Positions 17,673-27,103 are shown, counted from the first letter of the stretch. The stretch is 34,694 bases of DNA from CALSPH01 sp041690035 (GCA_041690035.1 JBDNFC010000028.1:1-34694); one strand, 5' to 3'. The notes: a model not told the origin generated them from the letters alone. A program made the numbers and translations.

Positions 17673-18352
17673 AAAAAATAATATTAATTCCAGTTTTGGC
17701 AATATTACTGATTGGATGCAAAGCCAAAAAAACAACATTGCAAGATACTGCTGAGCCTCCCAATATGGATGATTATAACTATACAGCAAGCTATGCATTT
17801 ATATTATTGTGCGACAGTGCTGCAAAATTTACAGCACAGTCAATTGCAGATTCTACTTTTGAAATTATTTATAGTAAACAAATAAATAATCTTTTCAATT
17901 TTTACAATTCGCTAGATAAAAATGGACAAGTAGAAGCACTCAAGAATGAGGTACGTGCAATATATTCACAAACCTTGTTAGAAATGAATCAAATGCCTGT
18001 TCGCTTTTATGTTATTGGTGAAAATGACAATCCAAAAGAATTTTTAGAAAGAGAAATAATGGCAAATAGACTTATAGAGCCCAACCTAGATAGTATTGAA
18101 AATTGGATAAAAACCCAAATGCACTTGCACATGAAACTGCGCAGAGCAACTAAAATACTTGAAGATATGAATACCCTTTATAGCAGCTATTATGAAAATA
18201 GCGCACCAGCATTATTTGACTATTCTATAACTGCAAATACAATTGCTTATCAATATTTATTGCAAGCACGCGATGCAGAATTAAAAGTAAAAAAATCTTA
18301 CCTATTGTGGGATGATAAAAAGGCAATTTATTTTATGCAAACATTAAAATAA
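17669..18352 (+). CDS. Small lipoprotein of unknown function
   Basis: 227 aa. A standard lipoprotein signal is present: M-K-K-I, hydrophobic stretch, then L-I-G-C followed by K-A-K-K. The mature part is predicted mostly helical, with acidic and polar helices (about 45-200) and no cysteine or catalytic motif that I recognise. The start overlaps the murF-alr stop (ATGA), which points to translational coupling, and the stop is 1 base from the start of the UvrD-nuclease gene. I do not recognise the family. The operon position might suggest an envelope protein made together with peptidoglycan synthesis, but that is inference from location only. Confidence 0.85.
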   Translation: MKKIILIPVLAILLIGCKAKKTTLQDTAEPPNMDDYNYTASYAFILLCDSAAKFTAQSIADSTFEIIYSKQINNLFNFYNSLDKNGQVEALKNEVRAIYSQTLLEMNQMPVRFYVIGENDNPKEFLEREIMANRLIEPNLDSIENWIKTQMHLHMKLRRATKILEDMNTLYSSYYENSAPALFDYSITANTIAYQYLLQARDAELKVKKSYLLWDDKKAIYFMQTLK

Positions 18353-18353
18353 A

Positions 18354-21300
18354 ATGGAGATTTATAAAACTAAAACATTAAACGCACAACAAAAACGCGC
18401 AGCAGAAAGTATAGAAGGTCCTGTGCAGGTAATTGCAGGCCCAGGCACAGGAAAAACCCAAATTTTAACATCTAGAATCGCTAATATTTTAACCCAAACT
18501 GATACAGAACCTTGGCAAATTCTCTGTTTAACATTTACCGAAGCAGGGGTAAAAGCTATGCAACAAAGATTGCTAGAAATTATCCCGCAGGCAAGCATAG
18601 CGCTCAAAGTGCAAATACATACTTTTCACTCCCTTTGTAATCAAATTATTCAAGAGAATTATGAATATTTTGGCAGTAAAAGGTTGCAAATGCTTGAAGA
18701 AATAGACAAAGAAGAAATTATGTTGCAGGTATGCAATTGCATTTCTGCACAAACACCCTTATTTCAAACTTATGATAAGACCCTTTATAAAAGTGATTTA
18801 GAAAAAGTGTTTAGTTACTTTAAATCAGAAGATATTGATCAAGAAACCTTTGATATAAGAATAGCAGATGCTTATGAAGATTTAGAGACTAGCCAAAAAT
18901 ACCGTTATCAAAACACCACTAAATATGGTATAAAAGGAGAAATAAAATACGCTGTTTACAACCATCAAAAGAAAAGTATAGAAAAATTATCAGCTGCTTA
19001 CCCATTATATCTTAAATACTGTGCATTAATGGCAGAAAATAATTTTTATGATTACAATGATATGATATTGTGGGTGCTTGTGGCATTTGAAAAATATCCC
19101 GAACTTTTAGAAAAATATCAAGAACAATACCTTTATGTATTGGCCGATGAATTTCAAGATACCAATGGAGCGCAATATAAAGTTATCAAAAAGCTAATGT
19201 CGTATTGGGATACTCCAAACGTGTTTTGTGTAGGCGATGATGATCAAAGTATTTTTGCCTTTCAGGGCGCTAATATAGAAAATGTAATACGTTTTGGATC
19301 AGATTTTAAAAACAAATTATCGCAGTTTGTACTAATAGAAAACTATCGCTCAACACCTGAAATACTTGCAACTGCAAAAAATTTAATAGATAATAATAAA
19401 TTAAGGCTAACAAATGTTTACCCAGAACTTACCAAATTATTAAAATCTAATAAACCATCAATCGGAAAAAAAGTGCAGGTAATAAAATGCCCAAATGCTT
19501 TGCAAGAAGCTTCTTTTTTAGCTGCTCAAATTGAAATGCATATTGCTAATGGCACCAAAACAAATGATATTGCAGTATTGTATAAAAAACACCGCCTATC
19601 AGATCAGCTTGTAAAAATTTTACAGCATAGAAATATTCCTGTAAATATTATAAAAAGCAATTGCATTTTTGAGGTACATCAAATTAGTTTTATTACTGAT
19701 TTAATGCGGTATTTGCAGCTCGAGATTCAATCGCCATATAGCGGTGAAACAATGCTTTTTGCGCTACTACATGCTCCTTTTTTTAATCTTATGCCCTTGC
19801 AATTGGCAGAAACTTGGGCTAGTTTGCGCATTGATAACAGCAATGAAGGAAGTATAAAATTAAGAAAATCTTTTCAGCAATCCCATGTAGATAAAAATAT
19901 CAAAAATGCAATGAAAGTGATAGAATCACTAATCTCTTTTGCTGCCTCTCATCAACCTATAGCCATTGTAGACCAATTGATTAAGCAAATTGGCTTACCC
20001 ATAGTTCTAGAAAAACCAAGTGAACATAATTTATTGTTAAATGCATTACATACATTTATTAATTTTATAAAAGACCGAAACGAAAAAGTGAACAATTATA
20101 CATTAAGCCAATGTTTAATCGATTTAGAATTAATGAGGTCAAAAAACCTTCCTCAAGTAATAAATGACCTCAAAAATCCAGAGGGGGTAAATTTTATGAC
20201 TATTTTTGCTTCCAAAGGGCTAGAGTTTCCTATTGTTTATATCATTGGAAATAGTGCAAATGATTGGGAGAGGGGCGGCAGTGCTAAAATTTCTCTGAGG
20301 CCACTGATAATAAATGGAGAAGATGATGAAAAAATAGCAAGAAAAGAAGAAAATAGAAGGCTAATGTATGTGGGAATAACTCGTGCTGAAAATGAGTTAT
20401 ATATTAGCACCTGTGCAAACTCTGTGCAAGGAAAGGAACAAAAGGATGTAGATTTTATAGCCGAAATATGTGAGAAAAATACAGAAAATGTCTCTTTAGT
20501 AACTGCCAAAATAGCTATGGAACGCGTGGCAGAAGACAGCAGTTTATTATTGCAAAATACCGAAGTGAAGCACCAAAGCATTGGTAAACAAATGTTTAAA
20601 AAGTTAATGCAAAACTATTCCTTGTCTGCCACCCATTTTAATGCATATCTAAATTGCCCTGTGGCTTTTTATTACGAAAAAATATTGCGCATCCCTGCTG
20701 CCAAGTCCGAGGTCTCTTGTTTAGGAACTGCTGTGCATGAAGCGCTAAAATACATGTTTTTAGAATTTAAAAATAAGCAGGTGTTTCCAAATCAAAACTT
20801 TTTGCTAGAAACATTTGATTATTTAGTTAGAAAACAGTCTATGTATTTTAATAAAGCCACTTTTGAAGAACAGATAAATTATTGTAAAATATATTTAGCT
20901 GCCTACCATGATGCAAATTATAATACTTGGCAAACACAGCTAAATTTTAAAATAGAACATGAAATAAAAACATTTTTAGACGATGTGCCTATTAACGGCA
21001 ATCTGGATAAAATCATTATAGATGGTAAATTTGTGCAAGTAGTAGATTATAAAACTGGTGGTGCTGACAAAATAGAACAGAGTCTTAAAATATTTGAAGT
21101 AGATGCAGATGAAAATGCTTCGGTTGAAAAACGTTTTGGAGGCAAAAACTGGCGACAATTAATGTTTTATTATTTTTTGATTGCAGAAAATAAAACCGAG
21201 GGCTGGGAAATGCAAACCGGCATTATTAGCCCGGTAGAAATTAGCAAAATCACAAACAATATTTTACCAGATTTTGTTATTCAACCCACCCAAGTTGGAA

Positions 21301-21434
21301 TTGATTTTATGCGCAATTTAATAAAAACCACCTATAACAACATTATGGAAGGCAATTTTGAGCATGGCTGCAATGATATAAAATGTCAATGGTGCACTTT
21401 TAGTATAGGAACACAGCCTGCTGAAAATAATTAA
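18354..21434 (+). CDS. UvrD-family helicase fused to a PD-(D/E)XK nuclease with a probable Fe-S cluster
   Basis: 1026 aa. The N-terminal superfamily 1A helicase has Walker A G-P-G-T-G-K-T (29-35), D-E-F-Q-D-T-N at about 264, D-D-D-Q-S-I-F-A-F-Q-G, E-N-Y-R-S-T, A-S-K-G-L-E-F and motif VI Y-V-G-I-T-R-A-E at about 670. The C-terminal domain (about 755-1026) looks like a RecB/AddB-type nuclease: Cys768 in N-C-P-V-A-F-Y-Y, an L-G-T-A-V-H-E helix, D-Y-K-T-G at about 899, and Cys1006, Cys1011 and Cys1014 at the end. The one-plus-three cysteine layout matches nucleases that hold a 4Fe-4S cluster. The two parts in one chain recall AdnA/AdnB of actinobacteria. Likely role is end resection in double-strand-break repair. 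No partner subunit is in the window. Third gene of the murF-alr operon. Confidence 0.9.
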   Translation: MEIYKTKTLNAQQKRAAESIEGPVQVIAGPGTGKTQILTSRIANILTQTDTEPWQILCLTFTEAGVKAMQQRLLEIIPQASIALKVQIHTFHSLCNQIIQENYEYFGSKRLQMLEEIDKEEIMLQVCNCISAQTPLFQTYDKTLYKSDLEKVFSYFKSEDIDQETFDIRIADAYEDLETSQKYRYQNTTKYGIKGEIKYAVYNHQKKSIEKLSAAYPLYLKYCALMAENNFYDYNDMILWVLVAFEKYPELLEKYQEQYLYVLADEFQDTNGAQYKVIKKLMSYWDTPNVFCVGDDDQSIFAFQGANIENVIRFGSDFKNKLSQFVLIENYRSTPEILATAKNLIDNNKLRLTNVYPELTKLLKSNKPSIGKKVQVIKCPNALQEASFLAAQIEMHIANGTKTNDIAVLYKKHRLSDQLVKILQHRNIPVNIIKSNCIFEVHQISFITDLMRYLQLEIQSPYSGETMLFALLHAPFFNLMPLQLAETWASLRIDNSNEGSIKLRKSFQQSHVDKNIKNAMKVIESLISFAASHQPIAIVDQLIKQIGLPIVLEKPSEHNLLLNALHTFINFIKDRNEKVNNYTLSQCLIDLELMRSKNLPQVINDLKNPEGVNFMTIFASKGLEFPIVYIIGNSANDWERGGSAKISLRPLIINGEDDEKIARKEENRRLMYVGITRAENELYISTCANSVQGKEQKDVDFIAEICEKNTENVSLVTAKIAMERVAEDSSLLLQNTEVKHQSIGKQMFKKLMQNYSLSATHFNAYLNCPVAFYYEKILRIPAAKSEVSCLGTAVHEALKYMFLEFKNKQVFPNQNFLLETFDYLVRKQSMYFNKATFEEQINYCKIYLAAYHDANYNTWQTQLNFKIEHEIKTFLDDVPINGNLDKIIIDGKFVQVVDYKTGGADKIEQSLKIFEVDADENASVEKRFGGKNWRQLMFYYFLIAENKTEGWEMQTGIISPVEISKITNNILPDFVIQPTQVGIDFMRNLIKTTYNNIMEGNFEHGCNDIKCQWCTFSIGTQPAENN

Positions 21435-21938
21435 CAGCACTTTCTTTGTTCTATAAATGGGCGCAATGTGATTACTCTAAGGCGCTTTAACCAACAAGCT
21501 TTTTTAAAAATATTAGAGAATTTTTTTCGGGGCAAAACATCTTTAAATTGCCATACCCAAAGTTTAGTCCCCAATAATCAAAATATATCGAGTCAATTAA
21601 AGGTTTTAAGCCCTTTTTTTAATACCTTAATATTTAAGGAGTCAATCTTTCCTTTAATTAAACGGGTAACACACTACATATAGAATTCAATTATATTTAA
21701 GTCAATTTATTTTCAAATAATCGTCACAGATATGAGTAATATTCAAAATAAGATCAACAATAATTTTTTTGCTAAAAAATAATATTCAAAGCAAAAAATA
21801 AGCTTTACTGTACCATATTATCGCACAAGTGCTTTACAAAAACTCAAGTTTTTTTTAAAACCTTTTACTGACTTGCAATGCAATTACAATAAAAGGTCTT
21901 TAAAAGTTTTTACCATTAATGATTTATTAATGATAAAA
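21435..21938. other. Convergent intergenic region, no convincing gene
   Basis: About 500 AT-rich bases between two convergent genes. A 71-codon open frame at 21468-21683 has a GTG start and no recognisable features, and was not accepted. A hairpin candidate lies at 21860-21897: ACCTTTTA and TAAAAGGT arms around a 22-base loop. The loop contains TTGCAATGCAA, itself symmetrical. No clean T-run follows, so it is only a possible bidirectional transcript end. Confidence 0.4.
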
Positions 21939-22688
21939 TTACTTAATAACAGTTACTTTAGTTTCGTAGTTTAAAGTACCGTTGGTAATATTAACAAAGT
22001 AGATGCCGTTGTTTAAAGTGCTTAAATCTAGGCTATTAATATCTTGTATGGTTGAAATAGTTTCTCTTACCAATTTGCCGCTCATATCATAAATTTTTGC
22101 TGATACATTATTTTCTGTAGCGTTACTTACCGGTAGAGTGAAATTTATAACACCATTTGTTGGGTTTGGCGACACATTTAATTTAGCTAAATCTATATTT
22201 TCTACACTCACTCCATTACCATGTCTGTTAAACCATATAAAAGGCACTAGTTTGCCATTGTTATTAGGCAATTGCTCTGCTAAAGTAAGTCTTCTAATTT
22301 CAGAATTCATATAAAAACCAAAATTTCCAGAATTGACAGTATAAATAGGTATTGTAAAAGAACCTCTGTAGTGAACGGTGTCTCCTGTTAATAAAGTTTT
22401 GCTTGCAGTTTTATAAAATGCTATTTGCGTTGGATTACTAGGAAAGCTTATAACTATATTGTTTCCAGCTAAAATATACCATTGAATATAAATAGAATCA
22501 CCCATAATTACAGAATCGGGTCCATTGTTTTTTAATACCGCATGGATAGTTACATTTGTGGTGCTGTTGGCATTGGTCATTAAGCTGGTAGGTGTAATAA
22601 GTTGATCAACCAACCAATCTACTCTTCTTTGTCCAAATACTGTAGTGCTTAGTGTGGCGCATAGCGCGATAAGTAATATTTTTTTCAT
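21939..22688 (-). CDS. Secreted protein with type A type IX sorting tail
   Basis: 249 aa from the ATG at 22688. The longest frame would start at 22739 but a promoter box lies at 22709-22716, and the downstream start gives a clean signal peptide (MKKILLIAL, cleavage near F-G at residue 19). Residues about 20-160 look like an immunoglobulin-type beta domain of the CARDB kind (for example H-A-V-L-K-N-N-G-P-D-S). Residues about 170-249 are the type A sorting domain (L-N-V-S-P-N-P-T-N-G, then Y-D-M-S-G-K-L-V, then L-N-N-G-I-Y-F-V), normally removed or processed during type IX secretion. The function of the passenger is unknown. It is separated from rlmN by its own promoter. Confidence 0.88.
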   Translation of the reverse strand: MKKILLIALCATLSTTVFGQRRVDWLVDQLITPTSLMTNANSTTNVTIHAVLKNNGPDSVIMGDSIYIQWYILAGNNIVISFPSNPTQIAFYKTASKTLLTGDTVHYRGSFTIPIYTVNSGNFGFYMNSEIRRLTLAEQLPNNNGKLVPFIWFNRHGNGVSVENIDLAKLNVSPNPTNGVINFTLPVSNATENNVSAKIYDMSGKLVRETISTIQDINSLDLSTLNNGIYFVNITNGTLNYETKVTVIK

Positions 22689-22708
22689 TTTATATATATA
22701 TTGAGTCA

Positions 22709-22716
22709 CAAAAATA
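22709..22716 (-). promoter_or_regulatory. Promoter -7 box (TATTTTTG) of the type A sorted gene
   Basis: Exact TAnnTTTG match on the minus strand, 20 bases before the ATG at 22688. It overlaps the longest-frame start region and decides for the shorter start. Confidence 0.6.
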
Positions 22717-22771
22717 CGGTATAATCTATTAAATATCATATTTTTTTATAAAAAAAATAATTTTTTCTGTT

Positions 22772-23809
22772 TTATGACTCAATTTTTCCAGCAAGTTGCC
22801 CACAAGCCGCGTCTATATCTCTGCCTCTGCTACGTCTTATATTTACAATAAGATTATTTTCTTCTAATATTGCGGCAAAATCATCTATTTGATTGTAGTT
22901 TACTCCTCTAAAATCTGCTTTTTCAATTGCATTATATTCAATCAGATTTATTTTGCAAGGAAATTGTTTTGCAAACCTTACCAATTCATGTGCTTCTTCT
23001 TCTCCTGCATTTATGTTTTCTATTACGCAGTATTCAAGTGTAGGCCTAATGCCAGTGGTTTTGTACCAATAAATGAGTGCATTGCTCAGGCTTTCTAAAT
23101 CATTACTTTCGTTAATAGGCATGATGGCAGAACGTTTGATGTTGTTTGCGGCATGTAGTGATAATGCTAAGTGGTTTTTTAAACCTTCGTCAGCAAGTTT
23201 TTCTATCATTTTGGCAATTCCTGCAGTGCTTACTGTGATTCTTTTTGGAGACATGCCTAAAGCATCTGGACTGCTAATAGTGCGAATACTGTCTACAACA
23301 TTTTTATAATTTAGCAATGGCTCACCCATACCCATGTATACAATGTTACTTAACGGTATGCCATATATTTCTTTGGCCACATTGTTTATAAGCACCACTT
23401 GGTCTACAATTTCGTAAGAAGTTAAATTTCTCACCCTTTGTAAATATCCAGTGGCACAAAATTTACAGTCTAAGCTGCATCCAACTTGAGATGATACACA
23501 TGCTGTCATGCGTTTACTAGTTGGTATTAAAACACCTTCTATATTTGCGCCATCGTGCAAGGTAAAAACAAATTTGATGGTTTTATCTTTGCTTATCTGC
23601 CTGCTGTGTTCTTGCACTGCATTTAACACAAAATCTGTTTTAAGTTTCTCTAAAACTGATTTGGGAACATTTTTTATTTGGTCAAAGTGAGTGATATTTT
23701 TTTTCCAAATCCAGTCATATATTTGACTTGCCCTAAACTTTGGTTCACCAATTGAATTAATGTAGGTAGCCAAATCTAATTGTGAAAGCAGTCTAATTTC
23801 TTTTTTCAA
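22772..23809 (-). CDS. rlmN: 23S rRNA (adenine-2503-C2)-methyltransferase
   Basis: 345 aa, normal length. This radical SAM enzyme methylates A2503 of 23S rRNA (and A37 of some tRNAs in E. coli). The 4Fe-4S-binding motif is C-x3-C-x2-C at Cys111, Cys115 and Cys118, and the conserved C-terminal cysteine of the reaction is Cys336 in D-A-A-C-G-Q. The N-terminal segment (E-P-K-F-R-A-S-Q-I) matches the family. The start is TTG at 23807-23809: no ATG lies in frame before the conserved N-terminal helix, and the upstream frame ends at a TAA after five codons. It lies 19 bases after recQ on the same strand, so cotranscription is likely. Confidence 0.94.
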   Translation of the reverse strand: MKKEIRLLSQLDLATYINSIGEPKFRASQIYDWIWKKNITHFDQIKNVPKSVLEKLKTDFVLNAVQEHSRQISKDKTIKFVFTLHDGANIEGVLIPTSKRMTACVSSQVGCSLDCKFCATGYLQRVRNLTSYEIVDQVVLINNVAKEIYGIPLSNIVYMGMGEPLLNYKNVVDSIRTISSPDALGMSPKRITVSTAGIAKMIEKLADEGLKNHLALSLHAANNIKRSAIMPINESNDLESLSNALIYWYKTTGIRPTLEYCVIENINAGEEEAHELVRFAKQFPCKINLIEYNAIEKADFRGVNYNQIDDFAAILEENNLIVNIRRSRGRDIDAACGQLAGKIES

Positions 23810-23828
23810 AATTAAAATTGATTAAATT

Positions 23829-26027
23829 TTATATCATTTTAGACATAAAATGTATTTTCATCAACTGCACCTCTTCATGAGTAAGTTCGCCATCAAATAT
23901 ACCGATAATATTGTTAGGATTATGATCTTCTTCTTGCATAAGTGCATCTATAATTTCCTGCTGAAAATCTTCATCAAAAATCATATCAAGGTAATATTGC
24001 AAATCTAGTTTGGTACCCGACATCACAATGTGCTCTAATTCTTCTAGCAAAGCAACTATTTCCATGCCGAGTGACCGTGCGATATCTTCTAAAGCTTGCT
24101 TTTTATCAATATTTAAAATAATGGCTACTTTTCTTTGACTTTTCTTTGCAGATGATTTGATGGTAATATCTTCTGGTCTTTCTATATTATTATCTATTAC
24201 AAATTTAGAGATATATGCTACAAATGGCTTCCCAAATTTTTGAGCCTTTGCTTTTCCTATACCATTGATATTGGCAAGTTCATCTAAAGTAATGGGGTAT
24301 TTAGCTGCCATATCTTCTAATGCAGGTTCTTGTATTATCACATATGGGGGTAATCCAGCCTCTTTTGCCACTTTTTTTCTCAGGTCTTTCAGGTGAATAA
24401 AAAGCTCCTTATCAAAAATATTCTCTACCTGAAAGTTTTCAAAATCAGCATCACTCACACTCTCAAACTCGGTATCAATAGACATCATTGTCTTGGTGGG
24501 GTTTTTTATAAATTGTCTACCACCTTCTGATACAGAATAAAGGCCATATTTTTCAATATTTTTCCATACTAAGTTATTGGTTTGTGCAGTTCGCATTACA
24601 CTTTTCCAAAAAACTTTATCATTGTCTTTGCCAAAACCGAAATAAATATTTTTTTCGTGACCATAAGACTTAATACTATCTGTTTTTTTGCCAATAAAAA
24701 AGTTAACCCAATGAGAAAGTTCTAATTCTGCATTGATATTATCCATGGCTTCTAAAGCCTTGCTCAATTGGTCACTTACATCTGTTTTCGGTTTGGGATT
24801 TACGCAATTATCACAGTTTTGGCAATTATCTTCTAGATAGTTTTCGCCAAAATAATGCAATAAATATTTTCTCCTGCACATAGATGTTTCAGCATAAGCA
24901 GATGTTTCATCAATTAGCAACGTGCCAATTTCTCTTTCAGCCACAGGTTTATCTTTCATAAACTTTTCTAGCTTTTCTATATCGCTAGGGTTGTAATATA
25001 AAACGCAATCTCCCCTAATTCCATCTCTGCCACCTCTGCCAGTTTCTTGATAATAGCCTTCCAAACTTTTTGGCACATCATAGTGTATCACAAATCGTAC
25101 ATCGGGTTTGTCAATACCCATTCCAAAAGCAATGGTAGCTACTATTACATCGCAATCTTCCATCAAAAAAGCATCTTGATTTGCAGACCTTGTTTTCGCA
25201 TCTAATCCTGCATGGTATGGCCGGGCATTTATTCCATTTATTTCTAATAAACCAGCTATTTCTTCTACTTTTTTTCTGCTTAGGCAATATATTATACCCG
25301 ATGCACCTTTTTTGCTATTTATAAAAGAGATGATATCTTTTTGAACTTTATCTTTTCTCCCTTTTGGCCGCACATCATAAAACAAATTTTCTCTATTAAA
25401 AGAAGATTTATATAACTTAGCATCTAACATGCTAAGATTTTTTTGAATGTCGTGCTGCACTTTTGGTGTGGCGGTGGCTGTAAGGGCTATTATGGTAACA
25501 TCATCAATGGCCTTGACCATTTCTTTTATTTTACGGTATTCTGGCCTAAAATCATGGCCCCATTCTGATATACAGTGAGCTTCATCTACGGCCACAAAAC
25601 TCACTTTTATGGTGCGTAAAAAATCAATGGTTTCTTCTTTCTTTAGCGTTTCTGGCGCTACATAAAGCAATTTAGTTTTTCCTGCTACAATATCCTCTTT
25701 TACGGTGGTAATTTCTTGCTTATTGAGCGAAGAGTTTAAAAAATGGGCTAATGAATCATGATTTCCGAAACCCCTGATGGCATCTACCTGATTTTTCATT
25801 AGGGCAATGAGTGGACTAATGATAATGGCCGTGCCTTCTTTCATTAATGCAGGCAATTGGTAGCACAATGATTTACCTGCACCTGTTGGCATTATCACAA
25901 AACAATCTTCATTGTTAAGCACACTATTAATTATAGGTTCTTGCAGCCCTTTAAATCCATCAAAGCCAAAAAAATCCTTTAAGGCGGCTTTTGGATCTGC
26001 AATCTTTTCTTCTCTCGCTATGGTCAT
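23829..26027 (-). CDS. recQ: ATP-dependent DNA helicase RecQ
   Basis: 732 aa from the ATG at 26027, which starts just before the conserved helicase core; the frame remains open to a TTG at 26069. RecQ unwinds DNA 3' to 5' and works in recombination repair. Visible features are Walker A P-T-G-A-G-K-S (Lys52), D-E-A-H-C-I-S-E-W-G-H-D-F-R, the motif VI region Q-E-T-G-R-G-G-R-D-G, and the zinc-binding RQC segment with C-R-R-K and C-x2-C-x2-C. A winged helix and an HRDC domain (about 510-590) follow. A further acidic helical tail of about 110 residues ends the protein, as in longer Bacteroidota RecQ proteins. Diverges from kdsD and precedes rlmN. Confidence 0.95.
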   Translation of the reverse strand: MTIAREEKIADPKAALKDFFGFDGFKGLQEPIINSVLNNEDCFVIMPTGAGKSLCYQLPALMKEGTAIIISPLIALMKNQVDAIRGFGNHDSLAHFLNSSLNKQEITTVKEDIVAGKTKLLYVAPETLKKEETIDFLRTIKVSFVAVDEAHCISEWGHDFRPEYRKIKEMVKAIDDVTIIALTATATPKVQHDIQKNLSMLDAKLYKSSFNRENLFYDVRPKGRKDKVQKDIISFINSKKGASGIIYCLSRKKVEEIAGLLEINGINARPYHAGLDAKTRSANQDAFLMEDCDVIVATIAFGMGIDKPDVRFVIHYDVPKSLEGYYQETGRGGRDGIRGDCVLYYNPSDIEKLEKFMKDKPVAEREIGTLLIDETSAYAETSMCRRKYLLHYFGENYLEDNCQNCDNCVNPKPKTDVSDQLSKALEAMDNINAELELSHWVNFFIGKKTDSIKSYGHEKNIYFGFGKDNDKVFWKSVMRTAQTNNLVWKNIEKYGLYSVSEGGRQFIKNPTKTMMSIDTEFESVSDADFENFQVENIFDKELFIHLKDLRKKVAKEAGLPPYVIIQEPALEDMAAKYPITLDELANINGIGKAKAQKFGKPFVAYISKFVIDNNIERPEDITIKSSAKKSQRKVAIILNIDKKQALEDIARSLGMEIVALLEELEHIVMSGTKLDLQYYLDMIFDEDFQQEIIDALMQEEDHNPNNIIGIFDGELTHEEVQLMKIHFMSKMI

Positions 26028-26032
26028 AAAAT

Positions 26033-26040
26033 CAAGTGTA
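26033..26040 (-). promoter_or_regulatory. Possible promoter -7 box (TACACTTG) of recQ-rlmN
   Basis: One mismatch to TAnnTTTG on the minus strand, only 5 bases before the ATG at 26027. No -33 box at standard spacing. Weak assignment. Confidence 0.3.
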
Positions 26041-26106
26041 AAAATAATACTAATATTTTTATCCTGCAAGTCTTTTTATACTATTCTTAAATTTTATTAA
26101 GTTTCG

Positions 26107-26114
26107 TATATTTG
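26107..26114 (+). promoter_or_regulatory. Promoter -7 box (TATATTTG) of the kdsD-manC-ybaB operon
   Basis: Exact TAnnTTTG match followed by CA, 8 bases before the presumed TTG start of kdsD, so the leader would be only a few bases long. Confidence 0.6.
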
Positions 26115-26122
26115 CAAAATAA

Positions 26123-27091
26123 TTGGTAAATAGAAATAGCGTTAAAAATTCAGCATTAAAAACGTTGAAAATAGAGATAGAAAATCTCCAAAAGCTCCAT
26201 CAAAATATGGATGAATCAATTATTGATTGTGTAGAAATTATATTATCAAATGGAGGCAGGGTAGTGATATCAGGGATAGGCAAAAGTGCAATTATTGCTC
26301 AAAAAATTGTTTCAACGCTCAATAGCACGGGTACTCCTGCATTATTTATGCATGCTGCAGATGCAGTGCATGGCGATTTGGGCATGATACAAAAAAGTGA
26401 CGTGGTCATTATTTTAAGTAACAGTGGCAATACGGCAGAGATTAAAACATTGGTACCTCTTATTAAATCATTTGGGAATGTTTTGGTTGCATTTACAGGA
26501 AACAATGAAAGTTTTTTAGCAAACAATGCCGATATAATTATAAGCTGTAAAATAGAAAAAGAGGCATGTCCGCTTAATTTAGCCCCTACCAGCAGCACTA
26601 CTGCACAAATGGTGATGGGCGATGCGCTAGCGGTGGCACTTATAGAATGCAGGAATTTTAAGAGCGAGGATTTTTCCAAATTTCATCCTGGTGGTGCTTT
26701 AGGAAAGAAACTTTATACTACTGTAGGAGATATTTGCGCTAAAAATCAATTGCCAAAGGTAAATTTAGAAAGTAGTTTTAGTGAAATTGTTAATGAAATA
26801 AGTTCAAAGAGATTGGGAGCAACAGCAGTTTTGGTAGAAAATAAAGTTTTCGGCATTATTACTGACGGGGATATTAGAAGGGCTTTTCAAAAAACGACTC
26901 AAGTTAATACACTAAATGCCTCAGAAATGATGAATCCAATTCCCAAAACTATTGAAAAAGATGCGCTTGCCACAGAAAGTTTACAACTATTTACAATTCA
27001 TAATATATCGCAACTTATAGTGTTAGATAATACAGGCGATTACTTTGGGATGTTGCATTTACACGATTTAAGCCGTGAGGAAATAATTTAA
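26123..27091 (+). CDS. kdsD: Arabinose-5-phosphate isomerase (KpsF/KdsD family)
   Basis: 322 aa. The family converts ribulose 5-phosphate to arabinose 5-phosphate, the first step toward the Kdo sugar of lipopolysaccharide. The SIS domain contains G-I-G-K-S (51-55), H-A-A-D-A-V-H-G-D (77-85) and S-N-S-G-N-T-A-E. Two CBS domains occupy about 205-322 (D-G-D-I-R-R-A-F; L-H-L-H-D-L). The start is a TTG at 26123; an ATG at codon 29 would remove the N-terminal helix that aligns with the family. Neighbouring manC follows by 12 bases. Assignment to the isomerase family is secure; the exact pathway is inferred. Confidence 0.92.
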   Translation: MVNRNSVKNSALKTLKIEIENLQKLHQNMDESIIDCVEIILSNGGRVVISGIGKSAIIAQKIVSTLNSTGTPALFMHAADAVHGDLGMIQKSDVVIILSNSGNTAEIKTLVPLIKSFGNVLVAFTGNNESFLANNADIIISCKIEKEACPLNLAPTSSTTAQMVMGDALAVALIECRNFKSEDFSKFHPGGALGKKLYTTVGDICAKNQLPKVNLESSFSEIVNEISSKRLGATAVLVENKVFGIITDGDIRRAFQKTTQVNTLNASEMMNPIPKTIEKDALATESLQLFTIHNISQLIVLDNTGDYFGMLHLHDLSREEII

Positions 27092-27103
27092 ATAATAAAT
27101 AAA

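Noticed and set aside
21468..21683. 71-codon open frame in the gap after the UvrD-nuclease gene
   Set aside because: GTG start, no promoter box or recognisable motif, amino acid composition looks like translated AT-rich spacer.
23807..23814. TAATTTTG box overlapping the rlmN start codon
   Set aside because: It overlaps the TTG start itself, so transcription from it would miss the start; rlmN is more likely read from recQ.
11428..26027. SNF2, UvrD-nuclease and RecQ helicases as a possible defence island
   Set aside because: They belong to separate transcription units with core genes (murF-alr, rlmN) between them, and no defence-associated effector, methyltransferase or mobile element is near.
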